Positions 35,868 to 46,229 of a stretch of 64,000 nucleotides of DNA are shown here, in pieces. The stretch is from NCBI RefSeq assembly GCF_008079445.1, contig NZ_VRYH01000001.1, forward strand, positions 186,001-250,000, read 5' to 3'. The stretch's first letter is position 1; each line of letters begins with the position of its first letter. Made by a program: the position numbers and the translations under genes. This stretch comes from Aidingimonas lacisalsi (lineage in GTDB: Bacteria > Pseudomonadota > Gammaproteobacteria > Pseudomonadales > Halomonadaceae). Below the pieces are notes generated by a model that made no database searches, was not told where the DNA came from, and was given only the letters and a program-made list of their open reading frames with translations.

Positions 35868-37425
35868 GACGCACCTCCCCGGATTCGGCACGCGGGTCAT
35901 AGACATCGACGGGCTGGACCAGCGTCGAGGTCTGGCTGCGGCCGCCGAACAGGCTCGCGGCACTGTCGCCACCGTGACAGCCATCACCGAAACTGAAACC
36001 GCAGCCGCCGCGCTCGGGGAAGGCATCGGTGGCCAATTCACGGTGGCTGGTGGGAATCACGAAGCGATCCTCGTAGTTGGCGATGGCCAGGTAGCGATAC
36101 ATCGCTTCCACCTGCGACTCTGTCAGGCCCACTTGCGCCAGCACATCGGTGTCGGTCTGCCCCTCCACATGCTTGCCACGCATGTAGACCCGCATCGCCA
36201 TGAGACGCTTGAGTGCCAGCACGACAGGGGCTTCCTCGCCGGCCGTGAGCATATTGGCCAGATAGCGCACCGGAATACGCAGCGACTCGATCTTCGGCAG
36301 GATGCCGTCGTACTCGATATGGCCGGCCTCGGCCGCGGACTGGATCGGCGACAGCGGCGGCACGTACCAGACCATCGGCAAGGTGCGGTATTCGGGGTGC
36401 AGCGGCAGCGCCAGGCCCCAGTCCATGGCCAGCTTGTAAACCGGGCTTTCCTGGGCAGCGACGATCACGTTCTCCTCGATCCCGTCTTTTCTGGCCTGGG
36501 CGATGATCTCCGGATCATTGGGGTCGAGAAAGATTTCGCGCTGACGATGATAGAGGTCCTGCTCATCGGGTGACGCAGCCACTTCCTCGATACGGTCGGC
36601 ATCATAGAGCAGCACGCCAAGATAGCGGATGCGCCCCACACAGGTTTCCGAGCAGATGGTCGGCTGGCCCGACTCGATCCGCGGGTAGCAGAAGATGCAC
36701 TTCTCGGATTTGCCGGTCTTCCAGTTGTAGTAGATCTTCTTGTACGGGCAGCCGGAGATGCACATCCGCCAGCCGCGGCACTTGTCCTGGTCGATCAGAA
36801 CGATGCCGTCCTCCTCGCGCTTGTAGATCGCCCCGCTCGGGCAGCTCGCCACGCAGGTGGGATTCAGGCAGTGCTCGCACAGCCGTGGTAGGTACATCAT
36901 GAAGGTGTTCTCGAACTGGCCGTAGATATCGGCCTGGATCTGCTCGAAATTCGAGTCCTTGCGCCGTTTGGCGAACTCGGTACCGAGGATCTCCTCCCAG
37001 TTGGGGCCCCACTCGATCTTGTTCATGCGCTGTCCGGAGATCAGCGAGCGCGGCCGCGCCGTGGGCTGGTGCTCGCCCTGCCTGGCGGTGTGCAGGTGCT
37101 CATAGTCGAAGGTGAACGGCTCGTAGTAGTCGTCGATCTCCGGCAGGTCCGGGTTGGCGAAGATGTTCGCCAGCACCCGCCACTTGCCGCCGATGCGCGG
37201 CTCGATCCGGCCATCCTTGCGACGCAGCCAGCCGCCCTTCCACTTCTGCTGGTTCTCCCACTCCTTGGGATAGCCGATGCCGGGTTTGGTCTCGACGTTA
37301 TTGAACCAGGCGTACTCCATGCCTTCACGGCTGGTCCAGACGTTCTTGCAGGTCACCGAGCAGGTGTGACACCCGATGCACTTGTCGAGATTGAGGACCA
37401 TCCCGACCTGGGAACGAATCTTCAT
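35860..37425 (-). CDS. narH: Respiratory nitrate reductase beta subunit NarH
   Basis: 521-residue iron-sulfur subunit. Four Cys groups are visible: CIGCHTCSVTCKN, CEHCLNPTCVASCP, CRGWRMCISGCPYKK (the Trp replacing a Cys marks the canonical [3Fe-4S] site) and CIFCYPRIESGQPTICSETC. Transfers electrons from NarI to NarG. Its start overlaps the narG stop by 4 nt. Confidence 0.95.
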   Translation of the reverse strand: MKIRSQVGMVLNLDKCIGCHTCSVTCKNVWTSREGMEYAWFNNVETKPGIGYPKEWENQQKWKGGWLRRKDGRIEPRIGGKWRVLANIFANPDLPEIDDYYEPFTFDYEHLHTARQGEHQPTARPRSLISGQRMNKIEWGPNWEEILGTEFAKRRKDSNFEQIQADIYGQFENTFMMYLPRLCEHCLNPTCVASCPSGAIYKREEDGIVLIDQDKCRGWRMCISGCPYKKIYYNWKTGKSEKCIFCYPRIESGQPTICSETCVGRIRYLGVLLYDADRIEEVAASPDEQDLYHRQREIFLDPNDPEIIAQARKDGIEENVIVAAQESPVYKLAMDWGLALPLHPEYRTLPMVWYVPPLSPIQSAAEAGHIEYDGILPKIESLRIPVRYLANMLTAGEEAPVVLALKRLMAMRVYMRGKHVEGQTDTDVLAQVGLTESQVEAMYRYLAIANYEDRFVIPTSHRELATDAFPERGGCGFSFGDGCHGGDSAASLFGGRSQTSTLVQPVDVYDPRAESGEVRHG

Positions 37426-40400
37426 TTGACGGCCTCCTGCTCGTAGTCATTGCCCTCGCCATCCAGCCAGTCGATATGCCGCATCTTGCGCACGATGACG
37501 AATTCGTCGCGATTGGAGCCGACGGTGCCGTAGTAATTGAAGCTGTAGGCCAGCTGCGCGTAACCACCGATCATGTGGGTCGGCTTGGGGCACACCCGGG
37601 TCACCGAGTTGTGAATGCCACCCCGGGTGCCGGTGATCTCGGAGCCCGGCATGTTCAGAATCCGCTCCTGGGCGTGGTACATCATCACCATGCCGTTCTT
37701 GACCCGCTGGCTGACCACCGCGCGAGCCGCGATGGCGCCGTTGGCGTTATACAGCTCGATCCAGTCGTTGTCCTCGACACCAATGGAGCGGGCATCCTCC
37801 TCGGAGAGCCAGACGATGGGGCCGCCCCGCGACAGGGTCTGCATCAGTTGATTGTCGCTGTAGGTGGAGTGGATACCCCATTTCTGGTGCGGCGTGATCC
37901 AGTTGAGCGCGATCTCCGGATTGCCGTTACCCTTGGGCGCCGCGATGCTGGCCACCGCCTTGGTATCGATCGGGGGTCGATAGACCAGCAGGCTCTCACC
38001 GAAGGCGCGCATCCAGGGGTGATCCTGATAGAACTGCTGACGACCGCTGACGGTGCGCCACGGAATCAGCTCGTGGACGTTGGTATAGCCGGCGTTGTAG
38101 GAGACATGTTCATCCTCGAGACCGGACCAGGTCGGACTGGAGATGATCTTGCGCGGCTGGGCGACGATATCGCGGAAGCGGATCTTCTCCTCTTCCTTGG
38201 GATGCGCCAGATGAGTGTGCTCGCGTCCGGTGATCCTGCCCAACGCCCCCCAGGCCTTCACCGCCACCTGGCCGTTGGTCTCCGGCGCCAGGGTGAGAAT
38301 GGTCTCGGCGGCGTCGATGGCGCTCTCGATGCACGGACGCCCCTTGGCCGGACCCTCGGTCTTGCGGTAGTTGAGCTTGCCGAGCAGTTCGACTTCGCTG
38401 TCGGTATTCCAACTGATGCCCTTGCCGCCGTTGCCGAGCGCCTCCAACGCCGGGCCCAGAGAGCTGAAGCGCTCATAGGTGGCCGGGTAGTCGCGCTGGA
38501 TTTCGATGAAATTGGGCATCGTCTTGCCGGGGATCGGTTCGCACTCGCCCTTCTTCCAGTCCTTGACCTCGACCTGGGCCAGTTCGGCGGGGGAGTCGTG
38601 CTGGTGCGGCAGGGTGACCAGGTCGGTCTCTTCGCCCAGATGGCCCACACAGACCTTCGAGAAGGCCTTGGCGATGCCCTTGTAGATCGCCCAGTCGCTG
38701 CGTGACTCCCAGGCCGGGTCGGTGGCCGCGGTCAGCGGATGGATGAAGGGGTGCATGTCGGAGGTATTGAGGTCGTCCTTCTCGTACCAGGTCGCCGTGG
38801 GCAGCACGATGTCCGAATAGAGGCACGTCGTGGACATGCGGAAGTCCAGGGTCACCAGCAGGTCGAGCTTGCCCTCCGGTGCCTCGTCGTGCCACTCGAC
38901 CTCCTGCGGCTTGCTGCCACCCTCCTCACCCAGATCCTTGCCCTGGATGCCGTGACGCGTCCCCAGCAGGTACTTGAGCATGTACTCATGTCCCTTGCCG
39001 GAGCTGCCCAGCAGATTGGAACGCCAGATGAACATGTTGCGCGGGAAGTTCTGCGGAGCGTCCGGATCTTCCGCGGCGAAGCGCAGTTCCCCCCGCTTGA
39101 GTGCGTCGACGACATAATCGCCAGTGGACATGCCGGCACTCTTGGCCGCTTCCGCCAGGCGCAGCGGGTTGGTATCGAGCTGCGGCGCGGAAGGCAGCCA
39201 GCCCATCCGCTCGGCACGCACGTTGAAGTCGATCAGACTCCCGGCGTAGTCAGCCGGGTTGGCCAGTGGCGACAGCAGTTCCTTGACGTCGAGCTTCTCG
39301 TAGCGCCACTGGCTGGAATGGTTGTAGAAGAACGACGTGGAGTTCATGTGCCGCGGCGGACGGGTCCAGTCGAGGCCGAACGCCAGCGGCAGCCAGCCGG
39401 TCTGCGGGCGCAGCTTTTCCTGGCCCACGTAGTGGGCCCAGCCGCCGCCGCTCTGGCCGATACAGCCGCACATGACCAGCATGTTGATCAGGCCACGGTA
39501 ATTCATGTCCATGTGGTACCAGTGGTTCATCCCGGCACCGACGATGATCATGCTGCGACCCTGGGTCTTGTCGGCGTTGTCGGCGAACTCACGCGCGATG
39601 CGGGCACATTGTTCGGCGGGCACACCGGTGATCTTTTCCTGCCAGGCCGGGGTATAGGGTTTGACCTGGTCGTAGGCGGTGGCACCGTCATCCTCGCCAA
39701 GCCCACGATCGATGCCGTAGTTGGCGCACATCAGATCGAAGACGGTCACCGCCAGCACCTCGCTGCCATCAGCCTTCTTGAGGCGCTTGACCGGCAGGCT
39801 GTGGAACAGCAGCTCGTCGCTGGCCCCGTCGTTCTCCACATGGTCGAAGTGTTGGTGCTTGAGCCCACCGAAGTAGGGGAAAGCCACCTTCGCTATCGTG
39901 TCGTGTTGCTCGACGAACGACAGCAGCGGCCTGATCTCGGTACCATCGGCATCGAGGGATTCGAGATTCCACTTGCCCTGGTTGCCTTCCTGCTCGCCCC
40001 AGCGAAAGCCGATGGAGCCGCGCGGCACGACCAGTTGATCGCGGGTTTCGTCCCACGCCAGCGTCTTCCACTCGGGGTTGTTATCCTGGCCCAGATTGTC
40101 AGCGAAGTCGCTGGCCCGTAGCTGGCGGCCGGGTGCATAGCTGCCGTCCTCGCGGTATTCCAGCTCGACCAGACACGGCATGTCGGTGTAGCGGCGCACA
40201 TAGTCAGTGAAGTAGGCGCTGGGCTTGTCGAGGTGGAACTCCTTGAGAATCACGTGACCCATGGCGATACCCAGGGCGGCGTCAGTCCCCTGCTTGGCGG
40301 AAAGCCACTCATCGGTGAGCTTGGACACTTCGGCGTAGTCCGGCGTGATCGATACCGTCTTGGTGCCCTTGTAGCGCACTTCGGTGAAGAAGTGGGCGTC

Positions 40401-41189
40401 GGGCGTGCGGGTCTGGGGCACGTTGGAGCCCCAGGCGATGATGTAGCCGGAGTTGTACCAGTCGGCGGACTCGGGTACATCGGTCTGCTCGCCCCAGGTC
40501 ATCGGCGAGGCCGGTGGCAAATCGCAGTACCAGTCGTAGAAGCTCATGCACACGCCGCCGATCAGTGACAGATAGCGACTGCCGGCGGCATAGCTGACCA
40601 TCGACATGGCGGGGATCGGCGAGAAACCGATGATGCGGTCCGGGCCATACTGCTTGGCGGTATAGACGTTCGACGCCGCGACCAGTTCGTTGAGTTCGTC
40701 CCAGTCGGCCCGCACGAAACCGCCCATGCCGCGGGCGCGCTTGTACTGCCTGGTCTTCTCCGGATCTTCGACGATCGAGGCCCAGGCCTCGACCGGGTCG
40801 CCATGCGTTTCGAGCGCCTCGCGCCACAGAGTGAGCAGCGGCTTGCGGATCAGTGGATACTTGAGACGATTGGCGCTATAGATGTACCAGGAGTAGCTGG
40901 CCCCGCGCGGGCATCCCCGCGGCTCGTGGTTGGGCAGGTCGGGCCGGGTGCGCGGATAGTCGGTCTGCTGGGTTTCCCAGGTGACCAGGCCGTTCTTGAC
41001 GTAGATTTTCCAACTGCATGAGCCGGTACAGTTCACCCCATGGGTGGAGCGTACGACCTTGTCGTGCTGCCAGCGTTGGCGATAACCGTCCTCCCAGCCA
41101 CGCGCTTCTTCACGCATTTCACCGTGTTCATTGGCGAAAGGCTCACGGGCTCTGCGGAAGAAATTCAGCCGGTCGATGAAGTGACTCAT
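37422..41189 (-). CDS. narG: Respiratory nitrate reductase alpha (catalytic) subunit NarG
   Basis: 1255-residue Mo-bisMGD enzyme that reduces nitrate to nitrite on the cytoplasmic side. The FS0 [4Fe-4S] ligands are His50, Cys54, Cys58 and Cys93 (one residue offset from E. coli). The block SFYDWYCDLPPASP contains the expected Mo ligand Asp (about 223, E. coli Asp222). YIIAWGSNVPQTRTPDAHFF is also conserved. First gene of narGHJI; no twin-arginine export signal beyond the vestigial NarG N-terminus. NarL-type sites lie upstream. Confidence 0.96.
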   Translation of the reverse strand: MSHFIDRLNFFRRAREPFANEHGEMREEARGWEDGYRQRWQHDKVVRSTHGVNCTGSCSWKIYVKNGLVTWETQQTDYPRTRPDLPNHEPRGCPRGASYSWYIYSANRLKYPLIRKPLLTLWREALETHGDPVEAWASIVEDPEKTRQYKRARGMGGFVRADWDELNELVAASNVYTAKQYGPDRIIGFSPIPAMSMVSYAAGSRYLSLIGGVCMSFYDWYCDLPPASPMTWGEQTDVPESADWYNSGYIIAWGSNVPQTRTPDAHFFTEVRYKGTKTVSITPDYAEVSKLTDEWLSAKQGTDAALGIAMGHVILKEFHLDKPSAYFTDYVRRYTDMPCLVELEYREDGSYAPGRQLRASDFADNLGQDNNPEWKTLAWDETRDQLVVPRGSIGFRWGEQEGNQGKWNLESLDADGTEIRPLLSFVEQHDTIAKVAFPYFGGLKHQHFDHVENDGASDELLFHSLPVKRLKKADGSEVLAVTVFDLMCANYGIDRGLGEDDGATAYDQVKPYTPAWQEKITGVPAEQCARIAREFADNADKTQGRSMIIVGAGMNHWYHMDMNYRGLINMLVMCGCIGQSGGGWAHYVGQEKLRPQTGWLPLAFGLDWTRPPRHMNSTSFFYNHSSQWRYEKLDVKELLSPLANPADYAGSLIDFNVRAERMGWLPSAPQLDTNPLRLAEAAKSAGMSTGDYVVDALKRGELRFAAEDPDAPQNFPRNMFIWRSNLLGSSGKGHEYMLKYLLGTRHGIQGKDLGEEGGSKPQEVEWHDEAPEGKLDLLVTLDFRMSTTCLYSDIVLPTATWYEKDDLNTSDMHPFIHPLTAATDPAWESRSDWAIYKGIAKAFSKVCVGHLGEETDLVTLPHQHDSPAELAQVEVKDWKKGECEPIPGKTMPNFIEIQRDYPATYERFSSLGPALEALGNGGKGISWNTDSEVELLGKLNYRKTEGPAKGRPCIESAIDAAETILTLAPETNGQVAVKAWGALGRITGREHTHLAHPKEEEKIRFRDIVAQPRKIISSPTWSGLEDEHVSYNAGYTNVHELIPWRTVSGRQQFYQDHPWMRAFGESLLVYRPPIDTKAVASIAAPKGNGNPEIALNWITPHQKWGIHSTYSDNQLMQTLSRGGPIVWLSEEDARSIGVEDNDWIELYNANGAIAARAVVSQRVKNGMVMMYHAQERILNMPGSEITGTRGGIHNSVTRVCPKPTHMIGGYAQLAYSFNYYGTVGSNRDEFVIVRKMRHIDWLDGEGNDYEQEAVK

Positions 41190-41304
41190 GGTCGCTCTCC
41201 AGGCTCCTCATCAAATAGGTGACCGCTTGGCGCGGCTTCTGCATGAGGAGTCTGGGGGATCGACCGGTGAATGGCTGCCCGGTTACCTCCATATACCCGG
41301 GGTC

Positions 41305-41320
41305 TACCTACAAGGAGGTA
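41305..41320 (-). promoter_or_regulatory. NarL-type 7-2-7 binding site upstream of narG
   Basis: TACCTAC-AA-GGAGGTA fits the NarL/NarP 7-2-7 pattern TACYYMT-NN-AKRRGTA at all but one base in each half. It is about 115-130 bp upstream of the narG ATG, with a further 6/7 heptamer TACCTCC at 41284-41290. narXL lies in the same region. I do not find a convincing FNR/ANR dyad here. Confidence 0.55.
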
Positions 41321-41359
41321 GCTGCCAGTATCACGAGGGCCAAGGGCGCATATACCCCC

Positions 41360-41962
41360 TCACATGAACGCCGTCCGTTGGAAGCTTTCCCGGCGCGCCA
41401 CATGGTCGTGCCACTCGCGAAGCTGGGAGCGAGACCATGACCAATCGAGGTCCGGAAGGCGAAACGACAGGTAATCGAGTGCCACGGTCACGACGATTTC
41501 ACCCAGAGCAGTGGCACCGGGTAAGGCGGTGTCATCCACCTCCCGCTCGAGTTGGTCGAGGGTGCGCTCGATGGCGCGCCGCCGCCTCCGGCCCAGGACT
41601 GTGTCATCCGCTTCATTGCCCTGATGCTTGCGGGCGATTACCGTCGTGAAGGCAGCATCCATCAAGCCCTGTCCCAATCCCGCCAGATGCAGGGTCTCGC
41701 TCAGCCTGGATGGTGGCAGCAAGGAGTCACCGTTACCGACGCTATCCAGGTATTGAGCAATCAACGACGATTCACTCAAGGTGACTCCCTCATCGGTTAC
41801 CAGTGCCGGCACCCGCCCAACAGGATTGACGGCCAGCAGTGGGGCGTCATCAGCCCAAGGATCGCAACAGCGCAGGGTGACGGCATGCGAAAGACCTTTC
41901 TCCAGCACGACGATTCGCACTACGCGTGCATAGGGTGAGGTGGCATTCAGAAAGAGTTCCAT
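41360..41962 (-). CDS. Glutathione S-transferase family protein
   Basis: 200 residues. N-terminal thioredoxin-like domain with SPYARVVRIVVLEKGL, NPVGRVPALV and LSESSLIAQYLD (the usual GSH-binding Glu/Ser), then an all-helical C-terminal domain. The start at 41962 (MELFLNATSPY) shares a base with the preceding MFS stop (TGATG), so the two genes are co-translated. Upstream open frame lies within the MFS gene. Specific substrate unknown. Confidence 0.84.
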   Translation of the reverse strand: MELFLNATSPYARVVRIVVLEKGLSHAVTLRCCDPWADDAPLLAVNPVGRVPALVTDEGVTLSESSLIAQYLDSVGNGDSLLPPSRLSETLHLAGLGQGLMDAAFTTVIARKHQGNEADDTVLGRRRRRAIERTLDQLEREVDDTALPGATALGEIVVTVALDYLSFRLPDLDWSWSRSQLREWHDHVARRESFQRTAFM

Positions 41963-43167
41963 CAGTGTCTCCGGGGCAATGGGGAAGGTCGAACCTTGCG
42001 TTCTTGCACGCTCCGGCTCAGCAACACGAGAACCAGGCCACAGGCCAGCGTACAGCCGCCGATAGCGAATAGTGAAAGATACGAGCCCAGCGCATCGTAC
42101 AGTGCGGACATGCCATAGCCGGCGATGGCCTGTGCTGCGGCGAACGCCGCCGTGGCCAGGCCCCAAAGACGCTTATGAGCGGCCGGGCCGACCAGCTCCG
42201 CCAGTCTTCCCGACGTCAGTGCCACGATGCCGGGGATCATGGCACCAACGACGAATGAGGATATCGAGCGGCTTGCAATGGCTATGGAGGCCAGCGGTAT
42301 GGCGACTGCCACTGCCTTGGCGAGAAAGGCCAGAGCCAGGCCGTTATGCCAGCCCAAACGCCGTGCCAGGCAAGCGGCTATCAGCGGCCCGCATACCGCC
42401 CCGATGCCGAATATGGCCCATTGCAGAGAAGCGGCATGGGTGCCTAACCCTTGCTCACGCGCCAGGTAATCGACCCAGAATACGGTATGGGGAACGAACC
42501 CCACGGCATCCAGGGCATACGCCACGATCACCAGCAATACGACCAGCGCCGGCCCTGCCCGGGGCCGAGCTTGTCCCGCTTCACCTGCAGGAGCCACCGG
42601 CCCCACCGGCAACGCGACTAGCCCCCGGTCACAGACGATACCCGCCACCAGCGAGAGCAACCCCAAGGCCAGCCAGGTCACCGTCAGGCTGACTTCCAGG
42701 AGGACCGGCACCAGCGTGGCTGAAAGCAGGGCGCCCAGGCCGATGCCGGTAAAGACCAGGGCACCGACGCTCGTCCGACGCGCAGCGGGAGTCACCGACA
42801 GCGCCAGCGAGGGGCCGACGACCATGAGGACGGCACCGGCAAGCCCCGAGACCAACCGCCAGAGGAAGAACCATGCGAAGCTGGCCGGGCTTGCACAGAA
42901 CAAGAAGCTCAGCGCAATTCCCGCAAAGCTCACGCCAATCACGCTACGCGCGGGGAAACGTTCAGAAAGCGCATGACCCGACAAGGCACCAAGCAAGTAG
43001 CCGAGCAGGTTGGCCGCCCCCAGATAGGCCGCCTGACTGGTGCTGAACCATTCCTGCTGGATCAACGCGGGCAACAATGGGGTGTAGGCAAAACGGGCCA
43101 CACCGATACCGGCAAGCGTAGCCATGATTCCAGTAAGTAATGCGGGCCAATCCCTGACGTTCGTCAT
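41962..43167 (-). CDS. YbfB/YjiJ-family MFS transporter
   Basis: 401-residue, 12-TM major-facilitator protein of the YbfB/YjiJ type: GIGVARFAYTPLLPALIQ at TM1 is the family hallmark, followed by GAANLLGYLLGALSG. Its own substrate is unknown. Coupled to the glutathione-transferase gene and divergent from a LysR gene, a common arrangement for a regulated detoxification or efflux unit. Confidence 0.82.
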   Translation of the reverse strand: MTNVRDWPALLTGIMATLAGIGVARFAYTPLLPALIQQEWFSTSQAAYLGAANLLGYLLGALSGHALSERFPARSVIGVSFAGIALSFLFCASPASFAWFFLWRLVSGLAGAVLMVVGPSLALSVTPAARRTSVGALVFTGIGLGALLSATLVPVLLEVSLTVTWLALGLLSLVAGIVCDRGLVALPVGPVAPAGEAGQARPRAGPALVVLLVIVAYALDAVGFVPHTVFWVDYLAREQGLGTHAASLQWAIFGIGAVCGPLIAACLARRLGWHNGLALAFLAKAVAVAIPLASIAIASRSISSFVVGAMIPGIVALTSGRLAELVGPAAHKRLWGLATAAFAAAQAIAGYGMSALYDALGSYLSLFAIGGCTLACGLVLVLLSRSVQERKVRPSPLPRRH

Positions 43168-43328
43168 GCGATGCAGCGCTATACCTCCAGGGCAAGTTCG
43201 GACGTTGTCCTGCCAGTGCGACCTGACATAACCATAGGTTACGCAACTCGAACATTTCGTTGGAAACGATTTATAGTGATATTGGTTATCTCTTATCGAG
43301 ATGAATCATCTGACGACCGGGATGAATC

Positions 43329-44192
43329 ATGCAATTGAAATCGTTACGCCTGTTCATGGCAGTGGCAGATACCGGTAGTTTCATGGCCGCGGCTGACCGC
43401 CTGCACACGGTGCAGTCGAATGTGACCGCCCATATCAAGAAGCTCGAAGAGGAACTGGGTGCGCAACTCATTCATCGCAACGGCCGTACCCGCCCGACGA
43501 CAGCCGGCCTGGCTCTGGTGGAGTACGCCGAACGGATACTGACGGCTCACGATGACGCCCTGGCCCTGTTCAAGGGGAATGAGACAGCATGCGGACGATT
43601 GCGCATCGGCGCGATGGAAACCACCACCGCACTAAGGCTGCCGCCACTGTTGACCGCCTTCCACGCGCACCATCCCGAGGTCGACATCCAGTTGCAAACC
43701 GGGCCGACCGCCGACCTGGTGACACGGCTCCTGGAGGGACACGTGGACTGCATCTTCGTCGCTGGCCAGGTGGAACATCCCCGTCTTCATAGGCTGAAGG
43801 CATTCAGTGAGCAACTGGTACTGGTCGGTCCCGAGCCGCTCAACGATATGCCGACGACTCAACAATTTCTGGCATCAACGTTCCTCGCCTTCCGCCAGGG
43901 GTGTAGTTACCGCCAACGCATCGAGTTGCTGCTTTCCTCTTATGGAGTCTCGGCCGTCCGGATGTTTGAGTTCGGCAGCCTGGACGCCATGCTGGGCTGC
44001 GTGTCGGCCGGGATGGGATACACCGTGCTGCCGCGAGCCACCGTAGAAGCGCACCAGTATCGCTTCGACATCCACTATCTGGAACTCCCCCCATCCATCG
44101 CTGAAATCGATACCTACTTCGTGGCCGCCAAACCCGAGACCTGGACACCGGCGCTGTCCCGTTTTGCCGACACCCTGCCGCGGGCGTTGTGA
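43329..44192 (+). CDS. LysR-family regulator, divergent from the MFS/GST pair
   Basis: 287 residues with an N-terminal HTH (SFMAAADRLHTVQSNVTAHI, about residues 17-36) and a LysR effector domain. The ATG at 43329 has GGGATGA nearby. It is divergent from the MFS gene across 161 bp, so it most likely controls that pair rather than the nar genes downstream. Effector unknown. Confidence 0.85.
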   Translation: MQLKSLRLFMAVADTGSFMAAADRLHTVQSNVTAHIKKLEEELGAQLIHRNGRTRPTTAGLALVEYAERILTAHDDALALFKGNETACGRLRIGAMETTTALRLPPLLTAFHAHHPEVDIQLQTGPTADLVTRLLEGHVDCIFVAGQVEHPRLHRLKAFSEQLVLVGPEPLNDMPTTQQFLASTFLAFRQGCSYRQRIELLLSSYGVSAVRMFEFGSLDAMLGCVSAGMGYTVLPRATVEAHQYRFDIHYLELPPSIAEIDTYFVAAKPETWTPALSRFADTLPRAL

Positions 44193-44323
44193 TGGCGCCC
44201 CCGAGTCACCACGTACTGAGGTTCGCCATCCCCTATCTTTGAGCGTGCAGCCTCCACCTACTAGGGTATAATCAGCCGGTACAGCCCTCGAGGCCGTTTA
44301 TCTCTGCGCAGGAGCGTCCAACG

Positions 44324-46222
44324 ATGAAACCCCTGAAACGCTCCCTGGTGGCTCGCATCATGGCGTCGATACTCGCTATCAGCGCCCTGGCGCTGATCAG
44401 CATCGTCGTCACCATCATGGTCGCCGATGACAGCCGGGGCGATGCCGCCGCGATCAATATCGCCGGCTCCCTGCGCATGAACACCACTCAGATCGAATCC
44501 GCCCTCATGCAGTATCGGCAACGCCCGGATACCGACTCGCGTGAGCAGGTGGAGAATCTGCTGAATCGCTTCGAGGAGCGTCTCGGACACACAGCGCTCG
44601 TGGCCGCCCTCCCTGCCTCGGAGGAGCATCGTCTGCAGCAACAGTATCGTCACATCCAGACCCACTGGCATGAGGCGCTGCGTCCCCGCATCGAGTCGAT
44701 ACTCGATGGCGACCGGCAAGCCCACGCCTCGCTGGCAACGCCTCTGGACAATCAGGTCAATGAAATCGATTCGCTGGTGGCGCGACTGGAAGCGCACACG
44801 GAATCCAAGATAGGCCTGTTACACGGTTTGCAGTATCTGTTCCTGGGCCTGACGATCGCGGTCATGGTGGTGGTACTGTTCGATATCCGCCATCGCCTGA
44901 TCTTCCCCTTGCGTCAATTGATGGTATCGGCGAAAGAAGTCACGCGACGCAACTTCCGTCATCGTACCGGTTTCACGGGCGATGACGAACTCGCCCGGCT
45001 GGGTCGGACCTTCGATACCATGGCCAGCGAACTCGCCACCAGTTATGCCGAGTTGGAAGACCGCGTCTCTCACAAGACCCGGGAACTGGAACGCAGCAAC
45101 CGGGTGATGCAGGTACTCCACGACGGCAGCCGCTCACTCTATGGCGGTGGCAACGACCTGTGCAGCAGCGCCGCGCCCATGCTGCGCAAGCTCGAATCGC
45201 TGCTGGACATCGGCCCGATCAAGCTGTCCGTGAACGATCCGGTCGATCGCCACCAGATTCCGATTCTCGCCACGCATTCTGCCCATCGCCCAGAGTATTG
45301 CCGCGATCATGACTGCCATGCCTGTCTGATCGACCCCGAACCCATCGAGTTCAAGCAGAGCGGCGATGCCGAGTGTCTGTTGCTGCCGGTCTCTGTCGGC
45401 AGCGAGTTACTCGGCACGCTGGAGGTATGGCATTCCCGCCGGACCCCCCTGAGCACCAGCAGCAAAGGGCTGCTCAATACCCTATGTGACCAGTTGGCGA
45501 CCGCCATTTATCTGCAGCGCCGCATCGAACACCAGCAACAGGTGTCATTGATGAACGAGCGCACCATCATTGCCAGAGAACTGCATGATTCATTGGCCCA
45601 GTCGCTCTCCTATCTCAAGATCCAGGTCGCCCGCCTGGAACGCATGCAAGACAAGGAGACCCCACGAGACGTCCAGGCAGCGGTCTTCGACGAACTGCGC
45701 ACAGGGCTCAACAGCGCGTATCGTCAACTACGGGAATTGTTGACGACCTTCCGGCTGAAACTCGATGGCCCCGGCCTGCATTCCGTCATTCATCAGACCG
45801 TCGATGAATTCTCCGAACGTCTGGGCTTTCCGGTGGAACTGCACTACGACGTGCCACCCTATTTGCTCAACCCCAATGAAGAAATCCATGTCCTGCAGAT
45901 CGTGCGGGAAGCCCTGGCCAATACCCACAAGCATGCGCAGGCTCATTGGGCGGCCGTCACCATCTGGTTCGAACAGGCACGTCTCAGGATGCATATCGAG
46001 GACGACGGCATCGGGCTGGGTGACGACCTCTCTGCATCCCAGCATTACGGGCTCGTCATCATGCGTGATCGCGCCCACACCCTGGGAGGGGAACTCGCCT
46101 TTTACAACCGCGACACGAGAGGTGTCAGAATCGCTCTCGACTTTACGCCGCAAACGGCGCGATTGATCAACGAGACAACGACCCGTGACGATTCCCTCAT
46201 GGCCGCGACCGACAGGAGCTGA
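44324..46222 (+). CDS. narX: Nitrate/nitrite sensor histidine kinase NarX
   Basis: 632 residues. TM1 about 10-33; a periplasmic P-box (DDSRGDAAAINIAGSLRM, about 35-52) that binds nitrate; TM2 about 166-187; HAMP about 188-240; a cysteine-containing central module (CRDHDCHACL, about 326-335); H-box with the phospho-His near 421 in ARELHDSLAQSL; N-box LANTHKHAQ; G-box EDDGIGLGDD. A TATAAT at 44267-44272 could be the -10 element. The next gene, narL, starts 8 nt after the stop. Confidence 0.93.
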   Translation: MKPLKRSLVARIMASILAISALALISIVVTIMVADDSRGDAAAINIAGSLRMNTTQIESALMQYRQRPDTDSREQVENLLNRFEERLGHTALVAALPASEEHRLQQQYRHIQTHWHEALRPRIESILDGDRQAHASLATPLDNQVNEIDSLVARLEAHTESKIGLLHGLQYLFLGLTIAVMVVVLFDIRHRLIFPLRQLMVSAKEVTRRNFRHRTGFTGDDELARLGRTFDTMASELATSYAELEDRVSHKTRELERSNRVMQVLHDGSRSLYGGGNDLCSSAAPMLRKLESLLDIGPIKLSVNDPVDRHQIPILATHSAHRPEYCRDHDCHACLIDPEPIEFKQSGDAECLLLPVSVGSELLGTLEVWHSRRTPLSTSSKGLLNTLCDQLATAIYLQRRIEHQQQVSLMNERTIIARELHDSLAQSLSYLKIQVARLERMQDKETPRDVQAAVFDELRTGLNSAYRQLRELLTTFRLKLDGPGLHSVIHQTVDEFSERLGFPVELHYDVPPYLLNPNEEIHVLQIVREALANTHKHAQAHWAAVTIWFEQARLRMHIEDDGIGLGDDLSASQHYGLVIMRDRAHTLGGELAFYNRDTRGVRIALDFTPQTARLINETTTRDDSLMAATDRS

Positions 46223-46229
46223 TACAGGC

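Noticed and set aside
34324-40121. Long plus-strand open frames opposite narGHJI
   Set aside because: Antisense shadows of conserved nar genes, with no recognisable domain.
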